Part shown: one piece after another, positions 1-12,800 of the stretch
How the letters are laid out: each line of letters begins with the position of its first letter
How positions within the stretch are numbered: position 1 is the stretch's first letter
DNA from: an uncultured Flavobacteriales bacterium
Lineage (GTDB): Bacteria; Bacteroidota; Bacteroidia; Flavobacteriales_D; CALLUQ01
Assembly: GCA_938010565.1 (NCBI GenBank)
Contig: CALLUQ010000179.1
Span: 1 to 37,017 of the forward strand
Length of the DNA: 37,017 bases
Direction: 5' to 3'
Made by a program: the position numbers and the translations under genes
Notes under the pieces: model-generated
The model's input: the letters and a program-made list of their open reading frames with translations, nothing else
What the model was told of the DNA's origin: nothing
Database searches by the model: none

Positions 1-980
1 TCCCAATTGTTTATAAAAAAGTTTCATGACATTTAATTTTAGTTTGATAATTGTAAAGTTTAATTTTTACTGCATTTGAAATGAGACCGCTTATTGATTT
101 AATAAATTTTCTAAAAGTCTAATAAAGATGAGGCTTTCATTTCAAAAATAATACCATTTGTAGTTTAAGATTTTTAACCTGAGCCTATTAATAAATAAAC
201 ACAGTAGAAGTACTTTCATTATATTTTCGGAATGAAAGCGTCCTTAAAGCCAACACATCCTGTAGAGATATTTCACACTATTCGAACAAATCCAATTAAA
301 TGAACTAAACAAAATTAAGATTTATAAGAGCATTACACTGCCCTCAATAGCAGAACACAAGGATGAAAATATTATGAATTAAAGTCAAGCTTCGTAGAGC
401 TGAGTGTCTGACACCGGGCCCAGCCATAGCGAAAGCAGGATAAGCCACAAAAAGTGATTTTTCATATTTTTTTTGTAGTTTGTAGTTTGTAGTCTTAAAA
501 ATGCCCTTCTTAAGATGTCATAAATGTAGTGATTGTTATAATCACTCGCAAATTTTTTTTCTCCCTCCTTAAGTCTGAAAAGTTCGATAAGGCACCTATG
601 AAATATGTTAACTCATTGACAAAAAACGGATTAAGTATATTTGACGTGTGTTTTTGGTTACGCCAGATAGATAAAAATCAGATGCGATTTTTTTTGCCGA
701 AAGTGGCAAATACACGTTGTTCATTATAGCCGGCTCGTATGCTAACAGCTCTTTTTCTATAATCCCGAAAGGTACGGAAGGTGATTTTTCCGATCTCCTG
801 CTTGTTTTACATGGTGCAATAAATGCCGCGAAGTTTTCCTTGTGGATGGGCCAATAAATCTCGGTAATGCTCGACTTGCTGCTTACATAGTACCGAATGC
901 TCGGAAAGGGATTAAAAAAAAATCGGGATCTGGTTGCAGTAACTTTGCAAAAGACGGAAACAAGCCGATCCGGTTTGATG
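1..980. other. gene-poor AT-rich leader region
   Basis: No convincing gene is visible. The first ~720 bases are clearly richer in A and T than the rest of the window and hold only short open frames (for example 529-729, GTG start, Lys/Phe rich) that resemble no family I know. There is a short 7-base tandem repeat (TAGTTTG, nearly three copies) near 475-490. A promoter-like site lies at 616-644. The stretch could be the tail of a larger intergenic region, a decayed mobile segment or the host of a small RNA; nothing decides between these. Confidence 0.5.
616..644 (+). promoter_or_regulatory. candidate Bacteroidota-type promoter with no obvious gene
   Basis: A TTG box at 616-618 is followed after 17 bases by TATATTTGA (636-644), which fits the Bacteroidota sigma-A -7 consensus TAnnTTTG with a normal spacer. 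Transcription would begin near 651, but the first solid gene downstream is icmF, 420 bases away and served by a better-placed promoter. It may drive a small RNA or may be chance in AT-rich sequence. Confidence 0.3.
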
Positions 981-1011
981 TTTTGAAACGGCCACGAATG
1001 GCTATATTTGC
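981..1011 (+). promoter_or_regulatory. promoter of icmF
   Basis: TTTTG at 981-985, a 17-base spacer and TATATTTGC at 1003-1011 give a textbook Bacteroidota promoter (TTG box, then TAnnTTTG). The start of transcription would be near 1018, leaving a leader of about 50 bases to the ATG at 1071. A second -7-like site, TAACTTTGC at 940-948, lacks a matching upstream box and is probably not used. Confidence 0.6.
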
Positions 1012-1070
1012 AGTTCCCCCCGAGTTGTACTTGTATGCGGCTTTCGGGTGTTAATTAAGATCGAACGGAA

Positions 1071-4000
1071 ATGGAAAAGATCACCCCCTACCAACCCAAA
1101 CATAAAATCAGGATTGTTACCGCTGCATCGCTCTTTGACGGGCACGATGCCGCGATCAACATCATGCGTCGGATCATACAATCTACCGGAGCAGAGGTGA
1201 TCCACCTTGGGCACGACAGAAGTGTGGAAGACGTGGTAAATTGTGCCATTCAGGAAGATGTTCAGGCCATTGCCATAACTTCCTACCAGGGAGGACACAT
1301 GGAGTATTTCAAATACATGCACGATCTGCTAAAAGAAAAAGAGGCCGGACAGATCCGCATTTTTGGCGGAGGTGGCGGAACCATTCTGCCGGAAGAGATC
1401 AACGCATTGCATGCTTATGGAGTAGAACGCTTATACCATCCGGACGATGGCCGGAGAATGGGCCTTCAGGGAATGATCAATGACATGCTCGAACGTTGTG
1501 ATTTTGCTACAGGCCAAGGTTTAAACGGAGAAGTGGACCAACTGGAAGAACGAAATGTGAAAAGCATTGCTCGCCTCATTTCGGCAGCCGAAAACTTTCC
1601 CGAAGAAAGCAAAGCCGATCTCGACAGGGTACATGAAATAGCCTCCAAAGCCGATACACCCATTCTTGGAATTACCGGAACAGGAGGGGCTGGAAAATCC
1701 TCTATGGTAGATGAGCTGGTGCGCCGATTTGTGCTGGATTTTGAAGATAAAAACCTCGCCATCGTTTCGGTTGACCCTTCGAAAAAAAGAACCGGAGGAG
1801 CACTTTTGGGCGATCGTATACGGATGAATGCCATTCACCATGCTCAGGTTTATATGCGTTCGCTGGCTACCCGACAAAGCAATCTGGCACTGTCTAAGCA
1901 TATAAAAGAGACCCTCAATATTCTGAAAGCAGCCCATTTTGATCTGATCATTCTGGAAACCTCCGGAATTGGTCAATCCGACACAGAGATCCTGGACCAT
2001 TCGGATGTGAGCTTATACATCATGACGCCTGAGTTTGGTGCTGCCACACAGTTGGAAAAAATCGATATGCTCGACTTTGCCGATATCGTGGCCATCAATA
2101 AATTCGACAAACGCGGAGCACTCGATGCCATCCGCGATGTAAAAAAACAATACAAACGGAACCACCAGTTATGGGACATGCCCGATGAGAAAATTCCGGT
2201 TTATGGCACCATAGCAAGTCAGTTTAATGATCCGGGAACGAACCGGCTTTATCGGAACCTGATGAACAAAATAGCGGAGAAAACAGGAGCCGATCTTGTT
2301 TCAAAAGCAATGGTTTCCGAAAAAGAGTCGGAGAAAATTTTTGTGATCCCCCCCCATCGCACCCGCTACCTTTCGGAGATTTCGGAAAACAACCGTGCTT
2401 ACGATAAATGGGTGCAGGATCAAGTGGTGGTGGCCAACAAACTGTATGGGCTAAGGCAAACCATCACTGCCTTGGAGGATACCGGAGCAGAAGACAAAAA
2501 ACACCTGGCGAAAGCATTGCAGGAAATCCTGGAACAGGTTAAGATGGACCTTGATCCGCACAATTGGCAGATCATCGATGGTTGGGACGAGAAAGTAGCC
2601 CGTTACAAAGCACCTCAATACATTTTTAAAGTACGCAACAAAGAGATCAGGATCGATACCCACTCCAAGTCATTGTCTCAAACCGATATCCCAAAAGTAA
2701 TTTTACCTCGTTTCGAAGGTTGGGGAGACCGGCTCCGTTGGGCTTTGCAGGAAAATGTGCCCGGAGAGTTTCCTTACACAGCAGGGTTGTTTCCTTTTAA
2801 ACGGATAGGAGAAGATCCAACCCGGATGTTCGCCGGAGAAGGTGGCCCGGAAAGAACCAACCGCCGTTTTCATTATGTGAGTGCAGGCATGCCCGCAAAA
2901 CGCTTGTCTACTGCTTTTGATTCGGTAACCCTTTATGGAAATGATCCCAGCTGGCGACCGGATATATATGGTAAGATCGGAAATGCAGGAGTTTCGATCT
3001 GTTGTTTGGACGATGCTAAAAAACTGTATTCCGGTTTTGACTTGGCCGACCCTAAAACATCGGTTTCCATGACAATCAACGGACCGGCGCCTATGTTACT
3101 TGGGTTCTTTCTGAATGTGGCCATCGATCAACAATGCGAATTGTACATCCGGAAAAATAACCTCGAAACAGAAACAAAAGCAAAAATTGAAACCTGGTAC
3201 AAAGCCAAAGGCATAGCTCGCCCGCAATACCAGGGCGATTTGCCGGAAGGCAACAACGGGTTGGGTTTAATGCTACTCGGAACTACCGGAGATGAAGTAC
3301 TCCCCGCAGAGGTATATGCTGCCATTAAAGCGGAAACACTCACCAAAATTCGCGGAACCATTCAGGCAGATATCCTGAAAGAAGACCAAGCACAAAATAC
3401 CTGTATTTTCTCTACGGAGTACGCCTTGCGGCTGATGGGGGATGTACAGGAATACTTCATCGAAAATGCGATCCGGAACTTCTATTCGGTTTCCATCTCC
3501 GGCTATCACATCGCGGAAGCAGGGGCAAATCCCATTACACAGCTGGCCTTTACCCTGGCCAACGGGTTTACCTATGTAGAATACTACCTGAGCCGAGGTA
3601 TGGACATCAATAAATTTGGTCCTAACCTCTCCTTTTTCTTCTCCAATGGAATTGACCCGGAATACGCCGTGATCGGGCGCGTTGCACGCCGCTTATGGGC
3701 CAAAGCGCTGAAGAATAAGTATGGCGCCAATGCCCGGGCCCAAATGTTGAAATACCACATTCAAACTTCAGGCCGCTCCTTGCACGCCCAGGAAATTGAT
3801 TTTAATGATATCCGAACTACATTGCAAGCGCTTTATGCGATTTATGATAACTGCAACAGTTTGCATACCAATGCTTATGATGAAGCCATTACCACTCCCA
3901 CGGAAGAGTCGGTGCGCCGGGCAATGGCCATTCAGCTGATCATCAACCGAGAGCTGGGGTTGGCGAAAAATGAGAATCCGATGCAGGGTTCTTTCATCAT

Positions 4001-4451
4001 TGAGGAACTCACCGATCTGGTGGAAGAAGCCGTATATGCCGAGTTCGATCGCATTACCGAACGCGGAGGAGTGCTGGGTGCGATGGAAACGATGTACCAA
4101 CGCAGCAAGATCCAGGAAGAAAGCTTGTATTACGAAACGCTTAAACACAACGGCGAATTCCCGATTATCGGTGTAAATACCTTTCTCAGTTCAAAAGGAT
4201 CACCCACCCTGGCTCCGCAAGAAGTAATTCGGGCAACGAAAAAAGAAAAAGAATACCAAATAGACATGTTGCACGCTTTGCATCAGGCACAAGCAGATAA
4301 AGCCAAAGAAGCCATTCAACGGATACAACGTGCCGCGGTTCAAAATGAAAACATTTTCGAAGAACTCATCGAAGCCTGTAAATGTTGTTCGCTAGGCCAG
4401 ATCACCCATGCCATGTTTGCGGTTGGTGGCCAGTACCGCAGAAATATGTAA
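1071..4451 (+). CDS. icmF: fused isobutyryl-CoA mutase (B12-binding + G-protein chaperone + mutase)
   Basis: The 1126-residue protein has the three-part IcmF layout. Residues 1-150 form the cobalamin-binding domain with the His of FDGHDAA. Residues ~195-410 form a MeaB-like GTPase with the P-loop GTGGAGKSS (~199-210) and NKFDKRG (~342). Residues ~550-1126 form the acyl-CoA mutase barrel, opening with [12 protein letters not shown]. In this family the G domain loads and protects the B12 mutase that interconverts isobutyryl-CoA and butyryl-CoA (some members act on pivalyl- or isovaleryl-CoA). The Phe in FPYTAG, where methylmalonyl-CoA mutase has Tyr, and the fusion itself argue against a plain MutA/MutB. 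Substrate range is inferred, not shown. It stands alone behind its own promoter; a TA-flanked inverted-repeat element begins 18 bases after its stop. Confidence 0.95.
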   Translation: MEKITPYQPKHKIRIVTAASLFDGHDAAINIMRRIIQSTGAEVIHLGHDRSVEDVVNCAIQEDVQAIAITSYQGGHMEYFKYMHDLLKEKEAGQIRIFGGGGGTILPEEINALHAYGVERLYHPDDGRRMGLQGMINDMLERCDFATGQGLNGEVDQLEERNVKSIARLISAAENFPEESKADLDRVHEIASKADTPILGITGTGGAGKSSMVDELVRRFVLDFEDKNLAIVSVDPSKKRTGGALLGDRIRMNAIHHAQVYMRSLATRQSNLALSKHIKETLNILKAAHFDLIILETSGIGQSDTEILDHSDVSLYIMTPEFGAATQLEKIDMLDFADIVAINKFDKRGALDAIRDVKKQYKRNHQLWDMPDEKIPVYGTIASQFNDPGTNRLYRNLMNKIAEKTGADLVSKAMVSEKESEKIFVIPPHRTRYLSEISENNRAYDKWVQDQVVVANKLYGLRQTITALEDTGAEDKKHLAKALQEILEQVKMDLDPHNWQIIDGWDEKVARYKAPQYIFKVRNKEIRIDTHSKSLSQTDIPKVILPRFEGWGDRLRWALQENVPGEFPYTAGLFPFKRIGEDPTRMFAGEGGPERTNRRFHYVSAGMPAKRLSTAFDSVTLYGNDPSWRPDIYGKIGNAGVSICCLDDAKKLYSGFDLADPKTSVSMTINGPAPMLLGFFLNVAIDQQCELYIRKNNLETETKAKIETWYKAKGIARPQYQGDLPEGNNGLGLMLLGTTGDEVLPAEVYAAIKAETLTKIRGTIQADILKEDQAQNTCIFSTEYALRLMGDVQEYFIENAIRNFYSVSISGYHIAEAGANPITQLAFTLANGFTYVEYYLSRGMDINKFGPNLSFFFSNGIDPEYAVIGRVARRLWAKALKNKYGANARAQMLKYHIQTSGRSLHAQEIDFNDIRTTLQALYAIYDNCNSLHTNAYDEAITTPTEESVRRAMAIQLIINRELGLAKNENPMQGSFIIEELTDLVEEAVYAEFDRITERGGVLGAMETMYQRSKIQEESLYYETLKHNGEFPIIGVNTFLSSKGSPTLAPQEVIRATKKEKEYQIDMLHALHQAQADKAKEAIQRIQRAAVQNENIFEELIEACKCCSLGQITHAMFAVGGQYRRNM

Positions 4452-4468
4452 AATGCGTGGGGTTTGCA

Positions 4469-4774
4469 TAGTGTGCCCGGCATGAGCAATGGTTTTAGGG
4501 GCTTATTATTCCGACAAACGAACCCACATGCTGGTCGTCATCGTATATTGCTCCCCCCGCTTTGCGGCTTTTCGGATTTGATCTCAAAAAAAGGCCGTGC
4601 CTTACCGGTGAACTTGAACTTCGTGTTCTTTTTGGCAGAAGAATAATAAATGGAGAAACCATTCCTTCGGATCCCTCCTCGCGAAGGACACCCTTACCTT
4701 TGACGAATACCTCCCACTACAAAGGCGCGTTCGGGACTTAAACCCTAAAGCCATTGCCCATGCCGGGCACACTA
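4469..4774. mobile_element. MITE-like element with ~30-bp terminal inverted repeats, TA-flanked
   Basis: The left end (from 4471, GTGTGCCCGGCATG) and the right end (to 4772, reading CATGCCGGGCACAC) are inverted copies over about 30 bases with two or three mismatches, and the similarity continues weakly inward to TCCGA/TCCCGA. Both outer edges are flanked by TA (4469-4470 and 4773-4774), as expected for a target duplication of the IS630/Tc1-mariner type. The ~300-base interior has no transposase, only short frames. It therefore looks like a non-autonomous derivative. It lies between the convergent icmF and gdhA and touches the gdhA terminator. The family assignment is inferred only from the TA flanks; the inverted repeats are seen directly. 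Confidence 0.65.
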
Positions 4775-4810
4775 AAAAAGCACCCCGATCCTAACAACCG
4801 GAGTGCTTTC
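4774..4810 (-). terminator. rho-independent terminator of gdhA
   Basis: On the minus strand AAAGCACTCCG and CGGGGTGCTTT form an 11-pair stem (one G-T pair) around an 11-base loop, followed by a run of six T. It sits 24 bases after the gdhA stop codon and abuts the right end of the inverted-repeat element. Confidence 0.7.
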
Positions 4811-4833
4811 GATAAGATAAAGATCGTGTATTC

Positions 4834-6204
<1,371 letters not shown>

Positions 6205-6250
6205 TTAGTTTATACCAACCCAGATCACGTCACCCGACGGCTGGGAACAG

Positions 6251-6259
6251 GCAAATGTA
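6251..6259 (-). promoter_or_regulatory. candidate -7 element of gdhA promoter
   Basis: The minus strand reads TACATTTGC here, a full match to TAnnTTTGC, 58 bases upstream of the GTG start. No good TTG box was found at the expected distance, so this rests on the -7 element alone. Confidence 0.4.
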
Positions 6260-6399
6260 TTGAAATATTTATTATTATTCGACTGGCTCTGTCCGTGAAA
6301 AAGATGATCGCTATAGGACCTGTGCATTTAAAGTTAGGTTTGAACGGCGTGACTTGGTCGGTTTTTGTGGGTTTGGCGAACAAAAAATTGTGGTCCGCA

Positions 6400-6795
6400 A
6401 TCGAGTAGAGGAAAATAAAAGCCGCTGCTAAGTCGCCTTTATTTTACCCCTTTCACACCACCGGACATACGGGTCAGTACCACGGCGGTTCGTCAAGTTC
6501 AATGTAGTCGAGATAGCATCGGCACTCGTTTTCATCGTTCTTACTCTTCGATCGGCGAGATCCCGTCCCTCGGCACTCCCTCCTTCCCTTCGCCTTCCAG
6601 ACTATTCTCAGAGGGTAGGCTCTACCTACTGGCAGCTGGATAGCTTTCTATGCGACCGGATCAGCCGGATCCAAAAAAAAAGAACTCCTGACATTCGGCC
6701 CTTCCCATCTCAGCCATGGCGAGTCCGGTACTATCGCCTCTGCTGACTTCTGCAAACCCAGTCCCACATCGCTATGAGGGTTGTCGGGCCCAGGT
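6400..6795 (-). mobile_element. group II intron remnant (domains V-VI and scraps of the ORF lead-in)
   Basis: Read on the minus strand, about 6491-6455 has the look of intron domain V: ACCGCC and GGTGGT pair around an inner stem, ending in the familiar GTGGTGTGAAAGG. Next comes a domain VI-like hairpin in which AAAATAAA pairs with TTTATTTT (6449-6411), and then CTCTACTCGAT, the usual 3' intron end, at about 6400. Upstream (6715-6760) one frame reads QKSAEAIVPDSPW, which resembles the segment preceding intron-encoded reverse transcriptases. The reverse transcriptase body is absent, so this is an internally deleted, decayed intron. It follows the RHS gene in the same orientation. The 5' boundary is not resolved; the assignment is from remembered intron architecture. 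Confidence 0.55.
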
Positions 6796-6843
6796 TATTA
6801 TGTACCACAAACGATGCACTTGCAGTGTTTTCATTGCAAACTT

Positions 6844-9800
6844 TTAGTCTGGTACGATGGTAGTTACAACATGCCTGTTGTTATCCAAATCACGCTGTAT
6901 GGTTTGAAAAGTAGGGTAAGTAATATTATCTTCTGTTACACCATATCGGTATGCTACTAAGTCCACATTCTCTCGTAATGCTCTTATTACGGACTCTCTT
7001 GAGTATTCATTCTTTAGTGTCATAAACCCATTTTCAATCCTTACATTTATTCTCCCTACTCCTCCTGCATTGTTGTATTCAAGCCTTGCGAATTCATTGT
7101 TCTCTTGCCCTGCACCTTCCGCTACTCCTTCTAAATCGATGGGAGTAAGCGGAGTGTTTACCTGCCATAGTTGATCTATAGGGTTTTCAACCTCTTGCGT
7201 ACCGCATGCATTATGAACCAAAACGCGTTTACTGCTGACCCAATAATTGTGCAGCTTATCCACCTGTAAATTATAAACCGTGGTTGCTTTTTCCAGCCGT
7301 TTTGTTGCTTGCACCACCCGGGTATTTTTACCGGAGGTAAAGAGAATATCTCCGGCTTTCAGCATAAAGGCCGGCCTCCACTGTCCGTTCGCCATAAACG
7401 GGTGTTCGGGCGTTGTGGTGATCTCGGCTCCATCCACCCGGATGTTTACCAACCGGTCGGTTTGCCGTTTACTTATTCCTGTAACGGCTCTCAATTCTTT
7501 GCTTTGTGTTTCCTCGTTCCAGGCCCATACCTTATCGCCTTTTTTAATTTCTTCGATGGGCTTGTTCCCCCTTTCGGTGGCAATCAGTGTTCCCGCCACA
7601 AAACACATGGATTCTCCATTGTTATCCATTTTGCCGCAGTCGCAATCGGTGAGGTTTTCGGTGGCGGACTCCACTTCATTTTTGCCCATCGATTCTCCGG
7701 TTTCCGTAATCGAATAGGTTGTCATTTCCGTTCCTTCTTCTACTCCTGCCTCAGCACCTACAGCTGCTACATCTCCAACTACTTCTACCGGAGTGGCCAG
7801 CCCTGCCGTACCCACGGCTACGGCCACCTCGGCAGCGACAGTTACTGCAATGGTAACCCCCGTTACAATGTCTTTTACAATGCCATGCCCGCTGGGGTCG
7901 CTGTTTTTGATGGGGTTGTTGAGCACATAGGCATAACGGTTGAGCACATCGGTTTGCCAAGGGTGCCCGCCCAATCGGGTATCTGCGCTGATAAACCTTC
8001 CCGTTTGGGGGTCGTAATACCGTGCATTGAAATAATAGAGGCCGGAGCCTTGGTCCAGTTCTTTGCCCCCGAATTTATACCGGAAGTTGTCGGGCCCTCC
8101 GGAGGCCTGTTCATAGATCTGGCCGTAAGGCTGATACACCAGCTTGCTTTGCGGTGTCCCTTCAGCCGAAGTGGTGAGTTTTGTATTGTCGATGTGGTCC
8201 TGGTGGAAATACAACACCCCTGTAACCGGCATACCACCGGCAGCCGGGGCTGCATTTTCCGTATCGCTGTCCGAATAGCTCACCGTGGAAATTAAACGGC
8301 CTGCTCCCAGGATGTTTCGGGTATACACCGTGCTGTCGGCATAGGTGGTAATCTCATAATTGGGCGATACATACGTGCTTACGATGCCGTTTGTAAAATC
8401 AATCTTCTGAAGCCTTCTCCCCGTATAGTCATACCGAAAGGTGTAGAGCAAACTGCCTTCTTTCTCCACGCTTTTCAGCCGGTTCAGCACATCGTATTTG
8501 TACGTATAGCGTACCGGTTTTCCCTCTTCCTGCACAGTTTTTCCGATCCGGTTGCCCGTTTCATCATACTGTGCTTTAAACACCGTATCGGTCGGGCTTT
8601 GCTGTTGCACTCCGTGTATGATCCGGTAATTGTTGTAGGTATAATTTACCTGGTCTTTGAGCAACATGTTGCCCGAGGCATCGTATTGATAGGTTTTGGC
8701 ACCATAAATTCCGTCGGCGGTAAGCAATCTGCCGGAAGGGTCGTACGTAAAGTTTTGGGTATATGTATTGTCCAGCAGATCTTCTATGGTTGTGATCTGC
8801 ATGGCATCGTCCCAGGTATAGTTTTTCTGCGTCAGTTCCTCATTTCGGGCGTTTTTAAGATGGCTGCTTTGTATTTTTCCCAAAGGGGTATAACCGTAAC
8901 TTCCGCTTACCTGGTTGCCGTACAGTACATCCAGAATACCGCCTCCGGCATCGTATTGCTGGTAATTGATGCAGGTTTGTGTTCCTGCGCCCGGGTTTCT
9001 AACATCGGTAAAACCAATGGCCTTCAGCAGCCCTTGTGGGGTATATTGATACATTTGTTCGGAAGAATCCGGGAACACCAATCCGGCGAGGCTCCGGTTG
9101 GGGTTGTATTTTTGTACCTGGGCATAGGATTTTCCGTCTATGTGTAGTAAAGTGCTGTCGAAGTTGCCATAGCGATCATACGTATAGGTATAATAAAGGT
9201 CGGGATTCATCAGTACTTTGGCTAGTTTACCCTGTGTGTTGGCGTAGTTTTCCAGGTCGTATTCGTACCGGATGGGTTGCTCTTCGGAGCGTTTTTCGAG
9301 GATCACTCTGTTCAGGGCATCCATCGTATGGGTAATGGTATCGTTTTTAGCATTGACCATCTGGTAAATACGCTGGTTATCGTTGTAAAGGAACTGCACT
9401 GTGCCCAAGCTGGCATCCTCAGCCCGGGTGCGCCTGTCAACGCCGTCATACCACAGCAAGCTTTTGATGTTTTGCGGGTCTGTTACCTGTTTTATCCTGC
9501 CTAAAAGGTCATACTGCACGTGTGTAAGTTCGCCGTTGGCATTGGTCTGTTGGGTGTATTTTCTTTGGGAACCGTAATAATCATATACCAGGTTCATTTG
9601 CGCCTGGTCTGCTGTGCCTACCGCATGGGTTACCGCAATGGATTTGCCCTGGTAGCTGGCCTGGCTTATTATACTATCCGTTGCGCTTTTGGGTAAAACC
9701 ACCTTTTCAATGCGTTCGTAAGGATCGTAATGCACCTGTGCCCGGTATGCCACGGAGTCTTTAAAATGCGGAAAGGAACGGCCGGTTACTTTGTTGTTGC

Positions 9801-12800
9801 TGTTGTACTCTTTTTGCTGGATCACCACTTGGTTATCCTGCCCCATGGTGGAAGTTTTGTAATTGCGGATAATACCGTCGTAATCACTTTGGGTGGTTTT
9901 CCATATCTCTTTCTCCCAATCCAGGCGAATGCTTTTTATGGTGCTGTAGCCCACATCAGGATTGGGAATATAGTCCAGTTTGGCCAAGGGCACCATGGTG
10001 CCCTGTACATCCGGGCCCTGTATTTCTTTTGCTCTGCCCAGGCCATCCGAAAAGATCTGCAGGGAGTTGCCGTTGGGATCGGTGTAGTGTTTGATTTTTC
10101 CAAAATAAGGATCGTACTCAAAATGGGAGATGAGTTTTTTGCCCCATTGGTTCGGAGGCGTAATGTGTTGCACGGAAAAAGTATGGTAGGTGGCATCATA
10201 AACGATTGTGGTGGTATCGCCCGCCTGGTTGATGCTATGGATCATATTCCCATAGTTATCGTACACATAGCCGGTGTCTATGGATTGGCCGGGGGCTACC
10301 CAATAGTTTCTTCCCGTCATGTTTTTGCGCACAGGATCGTAGGTTATGGTCTGTTGGCTCAGGGTATCTGTTCCCGAAAGGTCGGATGCATCGAGCGTTT
10401 GGGTGAGGTAGCCCAGTTGCCAGTTGGCCGTATCGTTTTGGTAGGTATTGATCGTGTAAAGCGGGGTGTTGTTGGCCGTATCGCCCCAGTCGGTGATCAG
10501 GGTTACATTGCCGTAGGCATCGTATTGATAGTCTTTTCCCAGGGTATAGGCAAATGTGCCGTAATCATAATTCTCGGTCCGGCTTTGGGTTTGGTTCACC
10601 CGGTAGAGTTTGTTTGTGTTTTTCAGGCTGTCAATTTTTACATCATAAGCCGTTCGGCTTTTTGTCATCAACTTTTGGTCCAGAGTATAGGTAGTGATAA
10701 AGTCGGTTTTTCCGGAAAGGGGAAAAGGTTGAAGGTAATGGGTATTGGTGATGTTTTGGGCGGAACTGTCGGTGAGAACCTGGCTTTGAAAACCGAGCCA
10801 TCCTCGGCCGTTTCTATCGACCTTCGCATCCCGGTAAAAATAGCTATAGGGATAGACAGCTCCCCGGCCGTCCTGTAGGGTATACCGGGCCACGGCATAG
10901 GTCGGAAGGGTAACATTTACAAGGGGAAAGGTGGCCCCTGTAATGGTTCCGGCGGTTTGCCCCAGGGCATAAGTGGCCCCTGTAATTTTGTTCAATACGC
11001 TGTTGGCCGGATAAGGTCCCGTGGGGTTATTGTCTGCCATCCGGTATACGCTTTTGTCGGTCAGCGGCTTGTAGCGGACCGTGATCAGGCCGCCAATGGC
11101 ATTGTCCATGCTGTCGATCAGATCCGGATAAAGACCGGCGTTCATCAGGCTGGTAAAGTTGAGTTGCGGAATATTACCTGAAATGGTGCGGGAAAGTAAA
11201 AAATCGGTTTTGGCATCTCCGTTCATATCCAGCGGCATAGGGTTTTGGCCGGCAGCAATGCTCTTGTTGGTGATCGTTTGCCCGGACTGAAAAGCATGTC
11301 CTTCGGAAAGATAGCTGATAAACTGAAAACCATCTGTATACGAGCTATTCACATAGGTCAGGTCGGTTAAATTATCGCCGTTGATCTCCATGGCCATCAG
11401 CCAACCTTTGCCAGGGTATTGGTGGGATTGTGTGATCTGCACAAACTCCTTTCCGGTCGAAAAATAGGTGGAAAGATAGAGCGAATCCTGCAAATAGGCA
11501 TAGACCAGGTCGCTCATGCCATCTCCGTTTACATCGCTTCCGAGCAGTTGTCCGCCGGCGCCTTTAAAAAGCGGAAAACTTTGGGTATTTCCTTTGCGAT
11601 AGCTGGTTCCTTGTTCGGAGAAAAGGGGAGTGATCTGAAAAGGGTTGGCATAATTGTCTTTGCTAACATACACCAGATCGCTCATGCCATCTCCGTTTAC
11701 ATCCATGGCAGATAAAACGGCTCCGGTCTGATCGGTCCAGTGAATATACTGTGTGGTTTGTGCCTCAAACCCGTTTCCTGTGGATAAAAAATTAGTCAGC
11801 TGTACTTTGGAAGAATCGTTGTACGAAAAGATCCGGGCATGCACCAGATCGGTTCTTCCATCGCCATTCACATCGGCAGGACTTAAAAAAGCGCTACCAA
11901 AATTACCATAGCTCACCGAAGAAGGGCCGTTGTATACCAAAGGAGAAGCATCAAACCCTGTTCCGTCGGAAAGAAAGGTATTCACGGTGAGTTGTTCGTT
12001 CAGATACACCTTCATCATATCTCCCAGGCCATCTCCATTGAGATCGGTGGCAAAAAAACGGCCTCCGGTATCGTTGGTAAAATTCACCGAATCGGCTGTG
12101 GAAAAGCTGTTGCCTTCGGAAATATAGGCATTGAGTTGTGTAGGGTTGATCTCCGTTCCTACTTTGTTGATGTTGGCAAAGTCCGTAAGTCCGTCTCCGT
12201 TGATATCCAACGGCATTAACTCTCCTGCTTTTATTTGTTGGGATGAAACCTGAGGGCTTTTAAACAAGATGGCTTTACCATCCTGCCAGGAAAAAGAAGT
12301 GGGTGGCAGGCATTTTCCGTTCTTATCGCACTCTTCCACACGTACCAGGCGGCTTCTGCCGGTGGCCATGCCATATTCGTAATGAAACCGGTAGTTCAGC
12401 ACATTGGTTTCTCCTACATAGGTGCTGATGCTATCCAGCCTCCGGGTGTTTGTGATCCGGCCCCCTCCCTGATAGGTGGTTACGGTATCTTTTCGGTTTT
12501 CATAGCTGAATTTTACGCTTCTTTGCGGAAGAAGCCCCGTGTTGTCGTTTCCCGTATAGTTGATCTGCGTCGGATAATAGCTTCCGTTTATGCTGTCTTT
12601 ATGATACGTAAATACGATGTAGTTGCCGTTCAGATCTGTGATCTTATTTAAGGCCCATACCCGTATGCCTTTTCCGTTGGTCGATCCGATTCCGGAATCT
12701 TCGGTATTGCCGAATTCCAGCGTATAGCCTTTTTTGGTCGTCACTTTAAACCAGCAAGGGCCGCTTCCGCAATCCGTTCCGTAGGAGGTCACTTTTTTCC

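Noticed and set aside
398-425. Inverted repeat GTGTC-T-GACAC in the leader region as a terminator or tRNA stem
   Set aside because: Only five pairs with a one-base loop, no T run and no tRNA features around it.
842-1054. 70-codon frame just before icmF
   Set aside because: It runs through the icmF promoter (981-1011), has no family resemblance and its composition is not protein-like.
4464-4646. 60-codon frame downstream of icmF
   Set aside because: It lies inside the TA-flanked inverted-repeat element and reads through its left repeat; no sign of a real protein.
7309-8295. 328-codon frame on the plus strand inside the RHS gene, and the 382-codon frame at 9730-10878
   Set aside because: Both are antisense shadows of the RHS gene, whose minus-strand frame shows continuous recognisable repeats.
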